A stretch of 64,000 nucleotides of DNA. Origin: HK1 sp965215295. Its GTDB lineage: Bacteria; Pseudomonadota; Gammaproteobacteria; HK1. Below the pieces are notes generated by a model. That model searched no databases and was not told the origin of the DNA. It saw only the letters and a list, made by a program, of their open reading frames with translations. Positions 1 to 15,000 of this stretch are shown here, piece by piece. Position numbers and translations under genes: made by a program. The stretch's first letter is position 1, and each line of letters opens with the position of its first letter. Where the stretch lies: assembly GCA_965215295.1 (NCBI GenBank), contig OZ244045.1:3720001-3784000 (forward strand), written 5' to 3'.

Positions 1-3000
1 CCGGCAAGAGCACGGTGACCGCGACGCTGGACCATCCGTCGAGCGAGGCGACGACGGTGACGGTGACGGCGGCGCCGGTGTCGCCGGCGGTGGCGAACGA
101 CTACACGCTGAGCACGAACAAGACGCTGACGATCGCGGCGGGCGCGACGACGAGCACGGGCGAGGTGACGATCACCGCCGTCAACAACGACGTGGACGCC
201 CTGGACAAGGAAGTGACGGTCTCGGCCACGGCAACGAACGACCAGGGGATCACGGCCCCGGACAACGTAACCCTGACGATCACCGACGACGACGCACCGA
301 CGCTGTCGATCGCCGACGCGAGCGTGGACGAGGGCGACTCGGACGACGCGGGCGAGAGCGCGACCCTGACCTTCACGGTGTCCTTGGTCCCGGCGGCGAC
401 GCTGCCGGTGACGGTGGACTGGCAGACCGCCGACGGGACCGCGCAGGCCGGGACGGACTACACGGCCGGGAACGGCACCCTGACGTTCAACACCGGGGAA
501 GACACCAAGACCGTTACGGTGACCGTGACGGGCGACGACACGGACGAGCCGAACGAGACCTTGACGGTGACGCTGTCGAACGCCCCGGGCGCAACGCTCG
601 GGAAGGCGACGGCCACCGGGACGATCACGGACGACGACGACGCGCCCGAGGTGACGCTGGTCCTGACCCCGGCCTCGATCACGGAGAATGCCGGCAAGAG
701 CACGGTGACCGCGACCCTGAACCATCCGTCGAGCGAGGCGACGACCGTGACGGTATCGGCGGCGCCGGTGTCGCCGGCGGTGGCGAACGACTACGCGCTG
801 AGCGCGAACACGACATTGACCATTCCGGCCGACTCCTTGGCGAGCACCGGCGTCGTGACGATCACCGCCGCGGACAACGCCGTGGACGCCGCGGACAAGA
901 CCGTGACGGTCTCGGCCATGGCGACGAACGGCCAGGGGATCACGGCCCCGCAGGACGCGACGCTGACGATCACCGACGACGATGCACCGGCGCTGTCGAT
1001 CGCCGACGCCAGCGTGGCCGAGGGCGACGCGGGCACCAGCGCCACGCTGACCTTCACGGTGACGCTGACCCCGGCGGCGACGCTGCCGGTGACGGTGGAC
1101 TGGCAGACCGCCGACGGCACCGCGACCGCCGGAACGGACTACACGGCGGGGAGCGGAACCCTGAGCTTCAACACCGGAGACGAAACCAAGACGGTCACGG
1201 TGACGGTGACGGGCGACGACACGGACGAGCCCAACGAGACCCTGACGGTGACCCTGTCGAACGCGCCCGGCGCAACGCTCGGGGATGCCACGGGAACCGG
1301 CACGATCACGGACGACGACGACGCGCCGACGGTGACGCTGGTCCTGACCCCGGCCTCGATCACGGAGAACGCCGGCAAGAGCACGGTGACCGCGACCCTG
1401 AACCATCCGTCGAGCGAGGCGACGACGGTGACGGTGACGGCGGCGCCGGTGTCGCCGGCGGTGCCAGATGACTACACGCTGAGCACGAACAAGACGCTGA
1501 CGATTCCGGCGGGAGCGACGACGAGCACGGGCGAGGTGACGATCACCGCCGTCAACAACGACGTGGACGCCCTGGACAAGGAGGTGACGGTCTCGGCTAC
1601 GGCGGAGAACACGCAGGGGATCACGGCCCCGCAGGACGCGACGCTGACGATCGAGGACGACGACGCGCCAGCGCTGTCGATCGCCGACGCGAGCGTGGCC
1701 GAAGGCGACGCGGGCGAGAGCGCGACCCTGACCTTCACGGTGTCCTTGTCCCCGGCGGCGACGCTGCCGGTGACGGTGGACTGGCAGACCGCCGACGGCA
1801 CCGCGACCGCCGGAACGGACTACACGGCGGGGAGCGGAACCCTGAGCTTCAACACCGGAGACGAAACCAAGACGGTCACGGTGACGGTGACGGGCGACGA
1901 CACGGACGAGCCCAACGAGACCCTGACGGTGACCCTGTCGAACGCGCCGGGCGCAACGCTTTCGGACGCCACGGCCACCGGCACGATCACGGACGACGAC
2001 GATGCACCGACGGTGACGCTGGTCCTGACCCCGGCCTCGATCGGCGAGAACGGCGGAAAGAGCACGGTGACGGCGACCCTGGACCATTCGTCGAGCGCGA
2101 CGACGACGGTGACGGTGTCGGCGGCGCCGGTGTCGCCGGCGGTGTCGGGCGACTACACGCTGAGCACGAATACGACACTGACGATTCCGGCCAACTCCCT
2201 GACGAGCACAGGCGTCGTGACGATCACCGCCGTCAACAACGACGTGGACGCCCTCGACAAGGAAGTGACGGTCTCGGCCACGGCGACGAACACGCAGGGT
2301 GTCACGGCCCCGGACAGCGCGACGTTGACGATCACCGACGACGACGCACCGACGCTATCGATCGCCGACGCGAGCGTGGCCGAGGGCGACGCGGGCACCA
2401 GCGCGACGCTGACCTTCACGGTGTCCCTGACCCCGGCGGCGACGCTGCCGGTCACGGTGGACTGGCAGACCGCCGACGGCACCGCGACCGCCGGGACGGA
2501 CTACACGGCCGGGAACGGAACCCTGACCTTCAACACCGGAGACGAAACCAAGACCGTCATGGTGACGGTGACGGGCGACGACACGGACGAGCCGAACGAG
2601 ACGTTGACCGTGACGCTATCGAACGCGCCGGGCGCGACCCTCGGGGATGCCACGGGAACCGGGACGATCACGGACGACGACGACGCGCCCACGGTGACGC
2701 TGGTCCTGACCCCGGCCTCGATCAGCGAGGACGGCGGAAAGAGCACGGTGACGGCGACCCTGGACCATCCGTCGAGCGAGGCGACGACCGTGACGGTGAC
2801 GGCAGCGCCGGTATCGCCGGCGGTGGCGGGCGACTACACGCTGAGCACGAACACGACGCTGACGATCGCGGCGGGCGCGACGACGAGCACGGGGGTGGTG
2901 ACGATCACCGCCGCGAACAACACCGTGTACGAGGGTGACAAGACGGTGACGGTGTCGGCCACCGCAACGAACACCCAGGGAGTCACAGCTCCGCAGGACG

Positions 3001-6000
3001 CGACGTTGACGATCACCGAGGACGACACGGCGCCGGTGGTGACGGTGGCGGCGGAGACGGCCACGGTCACGGAAGGCGAGGACGCGGTCTTCATCCTGAC
3101 CCGGGCGAGTGCCGACATCACCACGCCGTTGGCCGTGGACTTCACGGTCGCCGACCCGAACACGGTGCTGGAGCAGGAGGCCCCGACCACGGCCACGATC
3201 CCGGCCGACCAGACCACGGTCAAGGTGACGCTGGCGACCGACGACGACGCGGCCCATGAGGCGGACGCCACGCTGACGCTGACGGTGACCGACGGCGACC
3301 TCTACGATCTGGGCACGGCGTCGTCGGCGACGGTCACGGTGGAGGACGACGATCCTGTGGGCAGGCAGGAGGTGACCGACGCCGCGGTGACGGTGGCGGC
3401 GGCCGAGGCGACGATCACGGAAGGGGCGGACGCGGTGTTCACGCTGACGCGGACAGGGGGTGCGTCGGAGGAGTTGGTGGTGACGTTCGCGGTGACGGGG
3501 GGCGGCGAGGTGCTGGCCGATGCGCCGCCGACCGAAGCCACCTTCGGGGCCGGGGCGGCCACGACGCAGGTGACGCTGGCGACCGACGACGACGCGGTCG
3601 ACGAGCCGGACGGGACGCTGACGCTGACGGTGACCGACGGCGACGCGTACTACCCGGGCGAGCCGGCCGAAGCCGAGATCACGGTGCAGGACAACGACGC
3701 CACGCCCACGGTGACGCTGGTCCTGACCCCGGCCTCGATCGGTGAGAACGGCGGCAAGAGCACGGTGACGGCGACGCTGGACCGTGCGTCGAGCGAAGCG
3801 ACGACGGTGACGGTATCGGCGGCGCCGAAGTCGCCGGCGGTGGCGGGCGACTACACGCTGAGCGGGACGGCGTTGACGATTGCGGCGGGCGCGACGACGA
3901 GCACGGGCGAGGTGACGATCACGGCTGCGGACAACGACGTGGACGCGCCGGACAAGGAAGTGACGGTGTCGGCCACGGCGGAGAACGACCAGGGGGTCAC
4001 GGCACCGCAGGCGGTGACGCTGACGATCACCGACGACGAGACGCCGGTGGTGACGGTGGCGGCGGAAACGGCGACGATCACCGAGGGCGAGGAGGCGGCG
4101 TTCACGCTGACACGGGTGGGCGACCTGTCGGGCGAGTTGGCGGTGACCTTCGGGGTGACGGATGGTGGGGCGGTGCTGACGGAGACGCCCCCGACCGGCG
4201 CCACCTTCGGGGCGAACGCGGCCACGGTGCGGGTGGCACTGGCGACCGAAGACGACCAGCAGGACGAACCGAACGCGACGCTGACGCTGGCGCTGAGCGA
4301 CGGCGCCGACTATGACCTGGGTACGACATCCGAGGCCGAGGTGACGGTCGAGGACAACGACGGCGCGCCGGCGGTGATGCTGGTGCTGACGCCGGCCACG
4401 ATCGGCGAGAACGGAGGCAAGAGCACGGTGACGGCGACCCTGGACCGTGCGTCGAGTGAGGCGACGACGGTCACGGTATCGGTCACGCCGGATGCGCCGG
4501 CGGTGGCAGGCGACTACACGCTGAGCACGAACAAGACGCTGACGATTGCAGCCGGTGAGACGACGAGCACGGGGGTGGTGACGATCACCGCCGTCAACAA
4601 CGACGTGGACGCCCTGGACAAGGAGGTGACGGTCTCGGCCACGGCGACGAACGCTCAGGGGATCACGGCCCCGCAGAACGTGACACTGACGATCACCGAC
4701 GACGACGCGCCCGCGCTGTCGATCGCCGACGCGAGCGTGGCCGAAGGCGACGCGGGCGAGAGCGCGACCCTGACCTTCACGGTGTCCTTGTCCCCGGCGG
4801 CGACGCTGCCGGTGACGGTGGACTGGAAGACCGCCGACGGGACTGCGACCGCCGGGACGGACTACACGGCGGGGAGCGGAACCCTGACCTTCGGCACCGG
4901 AGAGGAAAGCAAGACCATCACGGTGACGGTGACGGGCGACGACGCGGACGAGCCGAACGAGACCTTCACCGTGACCCTGTCGAACGCGCCGGGGGCAACG
5001 ATCACGGACGCCGCGGGCACCGGCAAAATCACCGACGACGACGGGCCGCCGGCGGTGACGCTGGTCCTGACACCGGCCTCGATCGGGGAGAACGGCGGCA
5101 AGAGCACGGTGACGGCGACGCTGGACCGTGCGTCGAGCGCGTCGACGACCGTGACGGTGTCGACCACGCCGGTGACGCCGGCGGTGGCAGGCGACTACAC
5201 GCTGAGCACGAACAAGACGCTGACGATCGCGGCCGACACCCTGACGAGCACGGGCGAGGTGACGATCACCGCCGTCAACAACGACGTGGACGCCCTGGAC
5301 AAGGAAGTGACGGTCTCGGCCACGGCGACGAACGACCAGGGGATCACGGCCCCGGACAGCGTGACGCTGACGATCACCGACGACGACGCGCCGGCGCTGT
5401 CGATCGCCGACGCGAGCGTGACCGAGGGCGACTCGGGCGAGAGCGCGACGCTGACCTTCACGGTGACGCTGGCGCCGGCGGCGACGCTGCCGGTGACGGT
5501 GGACTGGGCCACATCCGACGGGACCGCGATCGCCGGAACGGACTACACGGCGGCGAACGGAAGCCTGAATTTCAACACCGGAGATGAGAGCAAGACCATC
5601 ACCGTGACGGTAACGGGCGACGACACGGACGAGCCGGACGAAGAGACGTTCACGGTGACCCTGTCGAACGAATCGGGCGCGACGCTCACGGACGCCACTG
5701 CAACCGGGACGATCGAGGACGACGACGACGCGCCCACGGTGACGCTGGTCCTGACCCCGGCCTCGATCACGGAGGCCGGGGGCAAGAGCACGGTGACCGC
5801 GACGCTGGACCGCTCGTCGAGCGCGACGACGACGGTGAAGGTGTCAGTTACGCCGGTGTCGCCGGCGGTGTCGGGCGACTACACGCTGAGCTCGAACACA
5901 ACGCTGACGATCGCAGCCGGTGAGACGACGAGCACGGGCACGGTGACGATCACCGCCGTCAACAACAATGTGGACGCCCTCGACAAGGAAGTGATGGTCT

Positions 6001-9000
6001 CGGCCACGGCGACGAACACACAGGGGATCACGGTCCCGCAGAACGAGACGCTGACGATCACCGACGACGACGCACCGGAGCTGTCGATCGGCGACGCCAG
6101 TGTGAACGAGGGCGATTCGGGCGAGAGCGCAACCCTGACCTTCACGGTGTCGCTGACGCCAGCGGCAACGCTGCCGGTCACGGTGGACTGGAAGACCGCC
6201 GACGGGACTGCGGAAGCCGGGGCGGACTACACCGCGGGCAACGGCAGCCTGACTTTCAACAACGGCGAGGCCAGCAAGACCTTCACCGTGACTGTGACGG
6301 GCGACAACGCGGACGAGCCGAACGAGACCTTGACGGTGACCCTGTCGAACGCGCCGGGCGCAACGATCACGGACGCCACGGCCACCGGCACGATCACGGA
6401 TGACGACGACGCGCCGGCGGTGACGCTGGTCCTGACCCCGACCTCGATCAGCGAGGACGGCGGGAAGAGCACGGTGACCGCGACCCTGGACCGCCCGTCG
6501 AGCGAGGCGACGACGGTAACGGTGTCGGCGGCGCCGGTGTCGCCGGCGGTGGCGAACGACTACACGCTGAGCCCGAACACGACGCTGACAATCGCAGCCG
6601 GTGAGACGACGAGCACGGGCACGGTGACGATCACCGCCGTCAACAACAATGTGGACGCCCTTGACAAGGAAGTGACGGTCTCGGCCACGGCGGAGAACGA
6701 CCAGGGGATCACGGCCCCGCAGAACGAGACGCTGACGATCACCGACGACGACGCGCCGGAGCTGTCGATCGGCGACGCGAGCGTGGACGAGGGCGATGAG
6801 GGCGAGAGCGCGACGCTGACGTTCACGGTGACGCTGAGCCCGGCGGCGACGCTGCCGGTGACGGTGGACTGGAAGACCGCCGACGGGACCGCGACCGCCG
6901 GGACGGACTACACGGCCGGGAACGGAATCCTGACGTTCGGCACCGGAGATGAGAGCAAGACCGTCACCGTGACGGTGACGGGCGACGACGCGGACGAGCC
7001 GAACGAGACCTTGACGGTGACCCTGTTGAACGCGCCGGGCGCAACGATCACGGACGCCACGGCCACCGGCACGATCACGGATGACGACGACGCGCCGGCG
7101 GTGACGCTGGTCCTGACCCCGACCTCGATCAACGAGGACGGCGGGAAGAGCACGGTGACCGCGACCCTGGACCGCCCGTCGAGCGAGGCGACGACGGTGA
7201 TGGTGTCGGCCACGCCGGTGTCGCCGGCGGTGTCGGGCGACTACACGCTGAGCACGAACACGACGCTGACGATTCCTGCCCACTCCCTGACGAGCACGGG
7301 CGTCGTGACGATCACCACCGTCAACAACGACGTGTACGAGAGGAACAAGACGGTGACGGTCTCGGGCGCCGCAACGAACGACCAGGGGGTCACGGCCCCG
7401 CAGGCCGTGACGCTGACGATCACGGAGGACGACACGGCGCCGGTGGTGACGGTGGCGGCGGAGACGGCCACGGTGACGGAGGGCGAGGACGCGGTCTTCA
7501 TCCTGACCCGGGCGGGCACCGGCATCGCCGCGCCGCTGGCCGTGGACTTCACGCTCGCCGACCCCGACACGGTGCTGGATCAGACAGCTCCGGCCACGGC
7601 CACCATCCCGGCCAACGAGACCACGGTCAAGGTGACGCTGGCGACCGACAACGACGCGGTCCACGAGGAGGACGCCACGCTGACGCTGACGCTGACCGAC
7701 GGCGCCGTCTACGACCTGGGCTCGGCGTCGTCGGCCACCATCACGGTGCGGGACAACGATCCTCCGGGCCAGGAATCGGAGTCCGACGCCGCGGTGACGG
7801 TCGCGTCCGACGGCGATGTGGCGGAAGGCGCGGACGCGCAGTTCACGCTGACGCGGACGGGCACGGACCTCGCCGGGGCGCTGGTGGTGCACTTCACGCT
7901 CGCCGACCCCGCCGCGGTTCTGGACCAGGCGCAGCAGGTCCCGGCCACGGTCACCATCCCGGCCAACGAGACCACGGTCAAGGTGACGCTGGCGACCGAC
8001 GACGACGATGTCGACGAGCCGGACGCCGCGCTGACGCTGACGGTGACCGACGGCGCCGACTACTACCCTGACGAGCCGTCCGAGGCCACGGTGACGGTGG
8101 AGGACGAAGACGAAGCGCCGACGGTGACGCTGGTCCTGACCCCGGCCTCGATCGGAGAGGCCGGCGGGAAGAGCACGGTGACGGCGACCCTGGACCATCC
8201 ATCGAGCGAGGCGACGACGGTGACAGTATCGGCGGCGGCGGTGGACCCGGCGGTGGCGAACGACTACACGCTGAGCGCGAACAAGACGCTGACAATCGCA
8301 GCCGGTGAGACGACGAGCACGGGCACGGTGACGATCATGGCGACGGACAACGACATGGACGCCCTGAACAAGGAGGTGACGGTCTCGGCCACGGCGACGA
8401 ACACGCAGGGTGTCACGGCCCCGCAGAACGTGACGCTGACAATCACCGACGACGACGCGCCGGCGCTGTCGATCGGCGACGTGAGCGTGGCCGAGGGCGA
8501 CGCGGGCGAGAGCGCGACGCTGACCTTCACGGTGACGCTGGCCCCGGCGGCGACGCTGCCGGTCACGGTGGACTGGAAGACCGCCGACGGAACTGCGGAA
8601 GCCGGGTCGGACTACACGGCCGGGAGCGGAACCCTGACGTTCAACACCGGAGATGAGAGCAAGACCATCACGGTGACGGTGACGGGGGACGACGTGGACG
8701 AGCCGAACGAGACCATCACGGTGACCCTGTCGAACGCGCTGGGCGCAACGATCACGGACGCCACGGCCACCGGCACGATCACGGACGACGACGACGCGCC
8801 CACGGTGACGCTGGTCCTGACTCCGGCCTCGATCACGGAAAACGCCGGGAAGAGCACGGTGACCGCGACGCTGGACCGCTCGTCGAGCGCGGCGACGACG
8901 GTGACGGTATCGGCGGCACCGTTGTCGCCGGCGGTGTCGGGCGACTACACGCTGAGCACGAACAAGACGCTGACGATCGCGGCGGGAGCGACGACGAGCA

Positions 9001-12000
9001 CGGGCGAAGTGACGATCACCGCCGTCAACAACGACGTGGACGCGCTGGACAAGGAGGTGACGGTCTCGGCCACGGCGACGAACAGCCAAGGGATCACGGC
9101 CCCGCAGAACGTGACGCTGACAATCACCGACGACGACGCGCCGGCGCTGTCGATCGCCGACGCGAGCGTGGCCGAGGGCGACTCGGGCGAGAGCGCGACG
9201 CTGACCTTCACGGTGACCCTGACGCCGGCGGCGACTTTGCCGGTGACGGTGGACTGGAAGACCGCCGACGGGACCGCGACCGCCGGGACGGACTACACGG
9301 CCGGGAACGGAACCTTGACGTTCAACACCGGGGAAGACACCAAGACCGTCACGGTGACGGTGACGGGCGACGACACGGACGAGCCGAACGAGACCTTGAC
9401 CGTGACGCTGTCGAACGCGCCGGGCGCAACGCTCGGGGACGCCACGGGAACCGGCACGATCACGGACGACGACGACGCGCCCACGGTGACGCTGGTCCTG
9501 ACGCCGGCCTCGATCACGGAGAACGCCGGGAAGAGCACGGTGACGGCGACCCTGAACCATCCGTCGAGCGAGGCAACGACCGTGACGGTGTCGGCGGCGC
9601 CGGTGGACCCGGCGGTGCCAGGTGACTACACGTTGAGCACGAACACGACGCTGACGATCGCAGCCGGTGAGACGACGAGCACGGGCAAGGTGACGATCAC
9701 CGCCGTCAACAACGCCGTGTACGAGAGGAACAAGACGGTGACGGTCTCGGGCGCCGCGACGAACGACCAGGGGGTCACGGCTCCGCAGGACGCGACGCTG
9801 ACGATCACGGAGGACGACACGGCGCCGGTGGTGACGGTGGCGGCGGAGACGGCCACGGTGACGGAAGGCGAGGACGCAGTCTTCGTCCTGACCCGGACGG
9901 GCACCGGCATCGCCGCGCCGCTGGCCGTGGACTTCACCCTCGCCGACCCCGACACGGTGCTGGACCAGGAAGCTCCGGCCACGGCCACCATCCCGGCCAA
10001 CGAGACCACGGTCAAGGTGACGCTGGCGACCGACGACGACGCGGTCCACGAGGAGGACGCCACGCTGACGCTGACGCTGACCGACGGTGCCGTCTACGAC
10101 CTGCTGGGCTCGGCGTCGTCGGCCACGGTCACGGTGGAGGACAACGAGCCTCTGGGCCAGGAATCGGAGTCCGACGCCGCGGTGACGGTCGCGTCCGACG
10201 GCGACGTGGCGGAAGGCGCGGACGCGGTCTTCGTCCTGACGCGGACGGGCACGGACCTCGCCGGGGCGCTGGTGGTGAACTTCACGCTCGCCGACCCCGC
10301 CGCGGTGCTGGACGAGGCGCAGCAGGTTCCGGCCACGGCCACGATCCCGGCCAACGAGACCACGGTCAAGGTGACGCTGGCGACCGACTACGACGATGTC
10401 GACGAGCCGGACGCCGCGCTGACGCTGACGGTGACCGACGGCGACGACTACTACCCTGGTGAGGCGTCCGAGGCCACGGTGACGGTGGAGGACAACGACG
10501 ATGCGCCGACGGTGACGCTGGTCCTGACCCCGGCCTCGATCGGGGAGAACGGCGGCAAGAGCACGGTGACGGCGACTCTGGACCATCCGTCGAGCGAGGC
10601 GACGACGGTGACGGTATCGGCGGCGCCGGTGTCGCCGGCGGTGTCGGGCGACTACACGCTGAGCTCGAACACAACGCTGACGATCGCAGCCGGCGAGACG
10701 ACGAGCACGGGCGTGGTGACGATCACCGCCGTGAACAACGACGTGGACGCTCTGGACAAGGAAGTGACGGTCTCGGCCACGGCGGAGAACACGCAGGGGA
10801 TCACGGCCCCGGACAACGTAACCCTGACGATCACCGACGACGACGCGCCGAGCCTGTCGATCGCCGACGCCAGCGTGGCCGAGGGCGACGCTGGCACCAG
10901 CGCCACGCTGACCTTCACGGTGACCCTGAGCCCGGCGGCGACGCTGCCGGTGACGGTGGACTGGGAGACCGCCGACGGCACCGCGACCGCCGGAACGGAC
11001 TACACGGCGGCGAACGGAACCCTGACCTTCAACACCGGCGAGGACACCAAGACGATCTCGGTGACCGTAGCGGGCGACGACGCGGACGAGCCGAACGAGA
11101 CCCTGACGGTGACCCTGTCGAACGCGCCGGGCGCGACGCTCGCGGACGCCACGGCCACCGGCACGATCACGGACGACGACGATGCACCCACGGTGACGCT
11201 GGTTCTGACCCCGGCCTCGATCAGCGAGGACGGCGGGAAGAGCACGGTGACCGCGACCCTGGACCATCCCTCGAGCGCAGCGACGACGGTGACGGTGACG
11301 GCGGCGCCGGTATCGCCGGCGGTGTCGGGCGACTACACGCTGAGCACGAACAAGACGCTGACGATCGCGGCGGGAGCGACGACGAGCACAGGCGAGGTAA
11401 CGATCACCGCCGTCAACAATGACGTGGACGCCCTCGACAAGACGGTGACGGTCTCGGCCACGGCGGTGAACGACCAGGGGATCACGAACCCGCAGAACGC
11501 GACGCTGACGATCACCGACGACGACGCACCGGCGCTGACGATCGGCGACGCCAGTGTGAACGAGGGCGATTCGGGCGAGAGCCCGACGCTGACCTTCACG
11601 GTGTCACTGACGCCGGCGGCGACACTCCCGGTCACGGTGGACTGGAAGACCGCCGACGGGACCGCGACCGCCGGAACGGACTACACGGCGGGCAACGGGA
11701 GCCTGAGATTCGACACCGGAGAGGAGAGCAAGACCATCACCGTGACGGTGACGGGCGACGATGCGGACGAGCCGAACGAGAGGTTCACGGTGACGCTGTC
11801 GAACGCGCCGGGTGCGTCGCTCGCGAAGGCCACGGGAACCGGCACGATCACGGACGATGACGGTCCGCCCGCGGTGATGCTGGTCCTGACGCCGGCCTCG
11901 GTCAGTGAGGACGGCGGAAAGAGCACGGTGACAGCGACTCTGGACCGTCCGTCGAGCGCGGCGACGACGGTGACGGTCTCGGTGGCGCCTGTCGGCCCGG

Positions 12001-15000
12001 CGGTGGCGAACGACTACACGCACAGCACGAGCCTGACGCTGACGATTCCGGCCGACTCCCTGACGAGCACGGGCGAGGTGACGATCACCGCCGTCGACAA
12101 CGACGTGGACGCTCTGGACAAGGAGGTGACGGTCTCGGGCACTGCGACGAATGCGCAGGGCGTCACGGACCCGGACAGCGTGACGCTGACGATCACCGAC
12201 GACGATATGCCGGAGCTGTCGGTCGGCGACGCGAGCGTGACCGAGGGCGCTTCGGGCGACAGCCCGACGTTGACGTTCACGGTGACGCTGAGCCCGGTGG
12301 CGACGCTGCCGGTGACGGTGGACTGGAAGACCGCCGACGGGACCGCGCAGGCCGGGACGGACTACACGGCGGGGAGCGGAAGCCTGACCTTCAATACCGG
12401 AGATGAGAGCAAGAGCATCACGGTGACGGTGACGGGCGACGACGTGGACGAGTCGAACGAGACACTCACCGTGACCCTGTCGAACGAATCGGGCGCGACG
12501 CTCGGGAAGGCCACGGGCACCGGCACGATTACCGACGACGACGGCCCGCCCACGGTGACGTTGGTCCTGACGCCGACCTCGATTACGGAGGCCGGGGGCG
12601 AGAGCACGGTGACGGCGAGCTTGGACCACCCATCGAGCGTGGCAACGACCGTGACGGTGTCGGCGATGCCGGTGTCGCCGGCGGTGGCGAACGACTACAC
12701 ACTGAGCACGAACCTGACGCTGACGATTCCGGCCCACTCCCTGACGAGCCAGGGGCTGGTGACGATCACGGCCGCGGACAACACCGTGTACGAGGGTGAC
12801 AAGGCGGTGACGGTGTCGGGCACCGCAGCGAACGCGCAGGGGGCGACCGGGCCGCAGGCCGTGACGTTGACGATCACGGAGGACGACACGGCGCCGGTGG
12901 TGACGGTGGCGGCGGAGACGGCAGCGGTGACGGAAGGCGAGGACGCGGTCTTCATCCTGACCCGGGCAAGCGCTGACGTCACCACGCCGCTGGCCGTGGA
13001 CTTCACGCTTGCCGACCCGGACACGGTGCTGGATCAGGAGGCTCCGACTACGGCGACGATCCCGGCCAATGAGACGACGGTCAGGGTGGTGTTGGCGACC
13101 GACGACGACTCGACCCACGAGCCGGACGCCACGCTGACGCTGACGCTGACCGACGGCGACCTCTACGACCTGGGTGCGGCGTCGTCGGCGACGGTCACGG
13201 TGCGGGACAACGAGCCTCCGGGTCAGGAATCGGATCTGGATGCTGCGGTGACGGTGGCGGCGGACAGAGACGAGGTCACGGAGGGCGAGAGCGCGGTCTT
13301 CACGCTGACGCGGGTCGGGGAGACGACGGAGGCGCTGGTGGTGACCATCGAGGTGGCGGGTGGCGATGGGGTGTTGGCTGGCGCGCCGCCGACCGAGGCC
13401 ACCTTCGAAGCCGGGGCGGCCACGACGCAGGTGACGCTGGCGACCGTGGACGATGAGGTCGACGAGCCGAACGCCGCGCTGACGCTGACGGTGCTCGACG
13501 GCGACGTGTACTACCCGGGCGTGTCCTCCGAGGACGAGGTCACGGTGCGAGACGACGACGATGCGCCGACGGTGACGCTCGTCCTGACGCCGGCCTCGAT
13601 TACGGAGGCCGGCGGGAAGAGCACGGTGACGGCGACGCTGGACGTTGCGTCGAGCGAGGAGACGACGGTGACGGTGTCGGTTGCGCCGGAGTCGCCGGCG
13701 CTCGCGAGCGACTACACGCTGAGCACGAATCTGGACTTGACGTTTGCGGCGGGCGAGACGACGAGCACGGGCGAGGTGACGATCACCGCCGTCGACAACG
13801 ACGTGGACGCTCTGGACAAGAGGGTCACGGTGTCGGCCACGGCGGAGAACAGCCAGGGGGTCACGGCCCCGCAGGCGGTGACGCTGACGATCACCGACGA
13901 TGACGAGCCGGAGCTGTCGATCGGCGACGCGAGCGTGACCGAGGGCGATGCGGGCGAGAGCGCGACGCTGATGTTCACGGTGACGCTGACCCCGGCGGCG
14001 ACGCTGCCGGTGACGGTGGACTGGAAGACGGCTGACGGGACGGCGACCGCTGGGGCGGACTACACGGTGGGGAGTGACAGCCTGAGATTCGACACCGGTG
14101 AGAACAGCAAGACCATCACGGTGACGGTGACGGGCGACGACGCGGACGAGCCGAACGAGACGTTCACGGTGACCCTGTCGAACGCGCCGGGCGCGACGCT
14201 CGGGGACGCTACGGCCACCGGGACGATCACGGACGACGACGATGCGCCCACGGTGACGCTGGTCCTGACGCCGGACTCGATCGTGGAGAGCGGTGGAGTC
14301 AGCACGGTGACGGCGACCTTGGACCATGCGTCGAGCACGGCGACGACCGTGACGGTAACGGTCGCACCGGTGGACCCGGCGGTATCGGGCGACTACACGC
14401 TCAGTACGGATCGGGTACTGACGATCCCGGCCCACTCCCTGACGAGCGAGGGGCTGGTGACGATCACGGCCGTGGACAACACCGTGGACGCTCTGGACAA
14501 GGCGGTGACGGTTTCGGCCACGGCGACGAACGCGCAGGGGATCACGGCCCCGCAGGACGCGACGCTGACGATCGAGGACGACGACGCGCCGGCGCTGTCG
14601 ATCGGCGACGCGAGCGTGGCCGAGGGCGACGCGGGCGAGAGCGCAACACTGACCTTCACGGTGACGCTGACGCCAGCGGCGACGCTGCCGGTGACGGTGG
14701 ACTGGCAGACCGCCGACGGGACCGCGACCGCCGGGACGGACTACACGGCCGGGAGCGGGGCCCTGACTTTCGGGACCGGAGATGAGAGCAAGACCATCAC
14801 CGTGACGGTGACGGGCGACGACGCGGACGAGCCGAACGAGACCCTGACGGTAACGCTGTCGAACGCGCCGGGTGCGACGCTCGCGGACGCCGCGGCCACC
14901 GGCACGATCACCGACGACGACGGTCCGCCCGCGGTGACGCTGGTCCTGACCCCGGCCTCGATTACGGAGGCCGGGGGCAAGAGCACGGTGACGGCGACCC

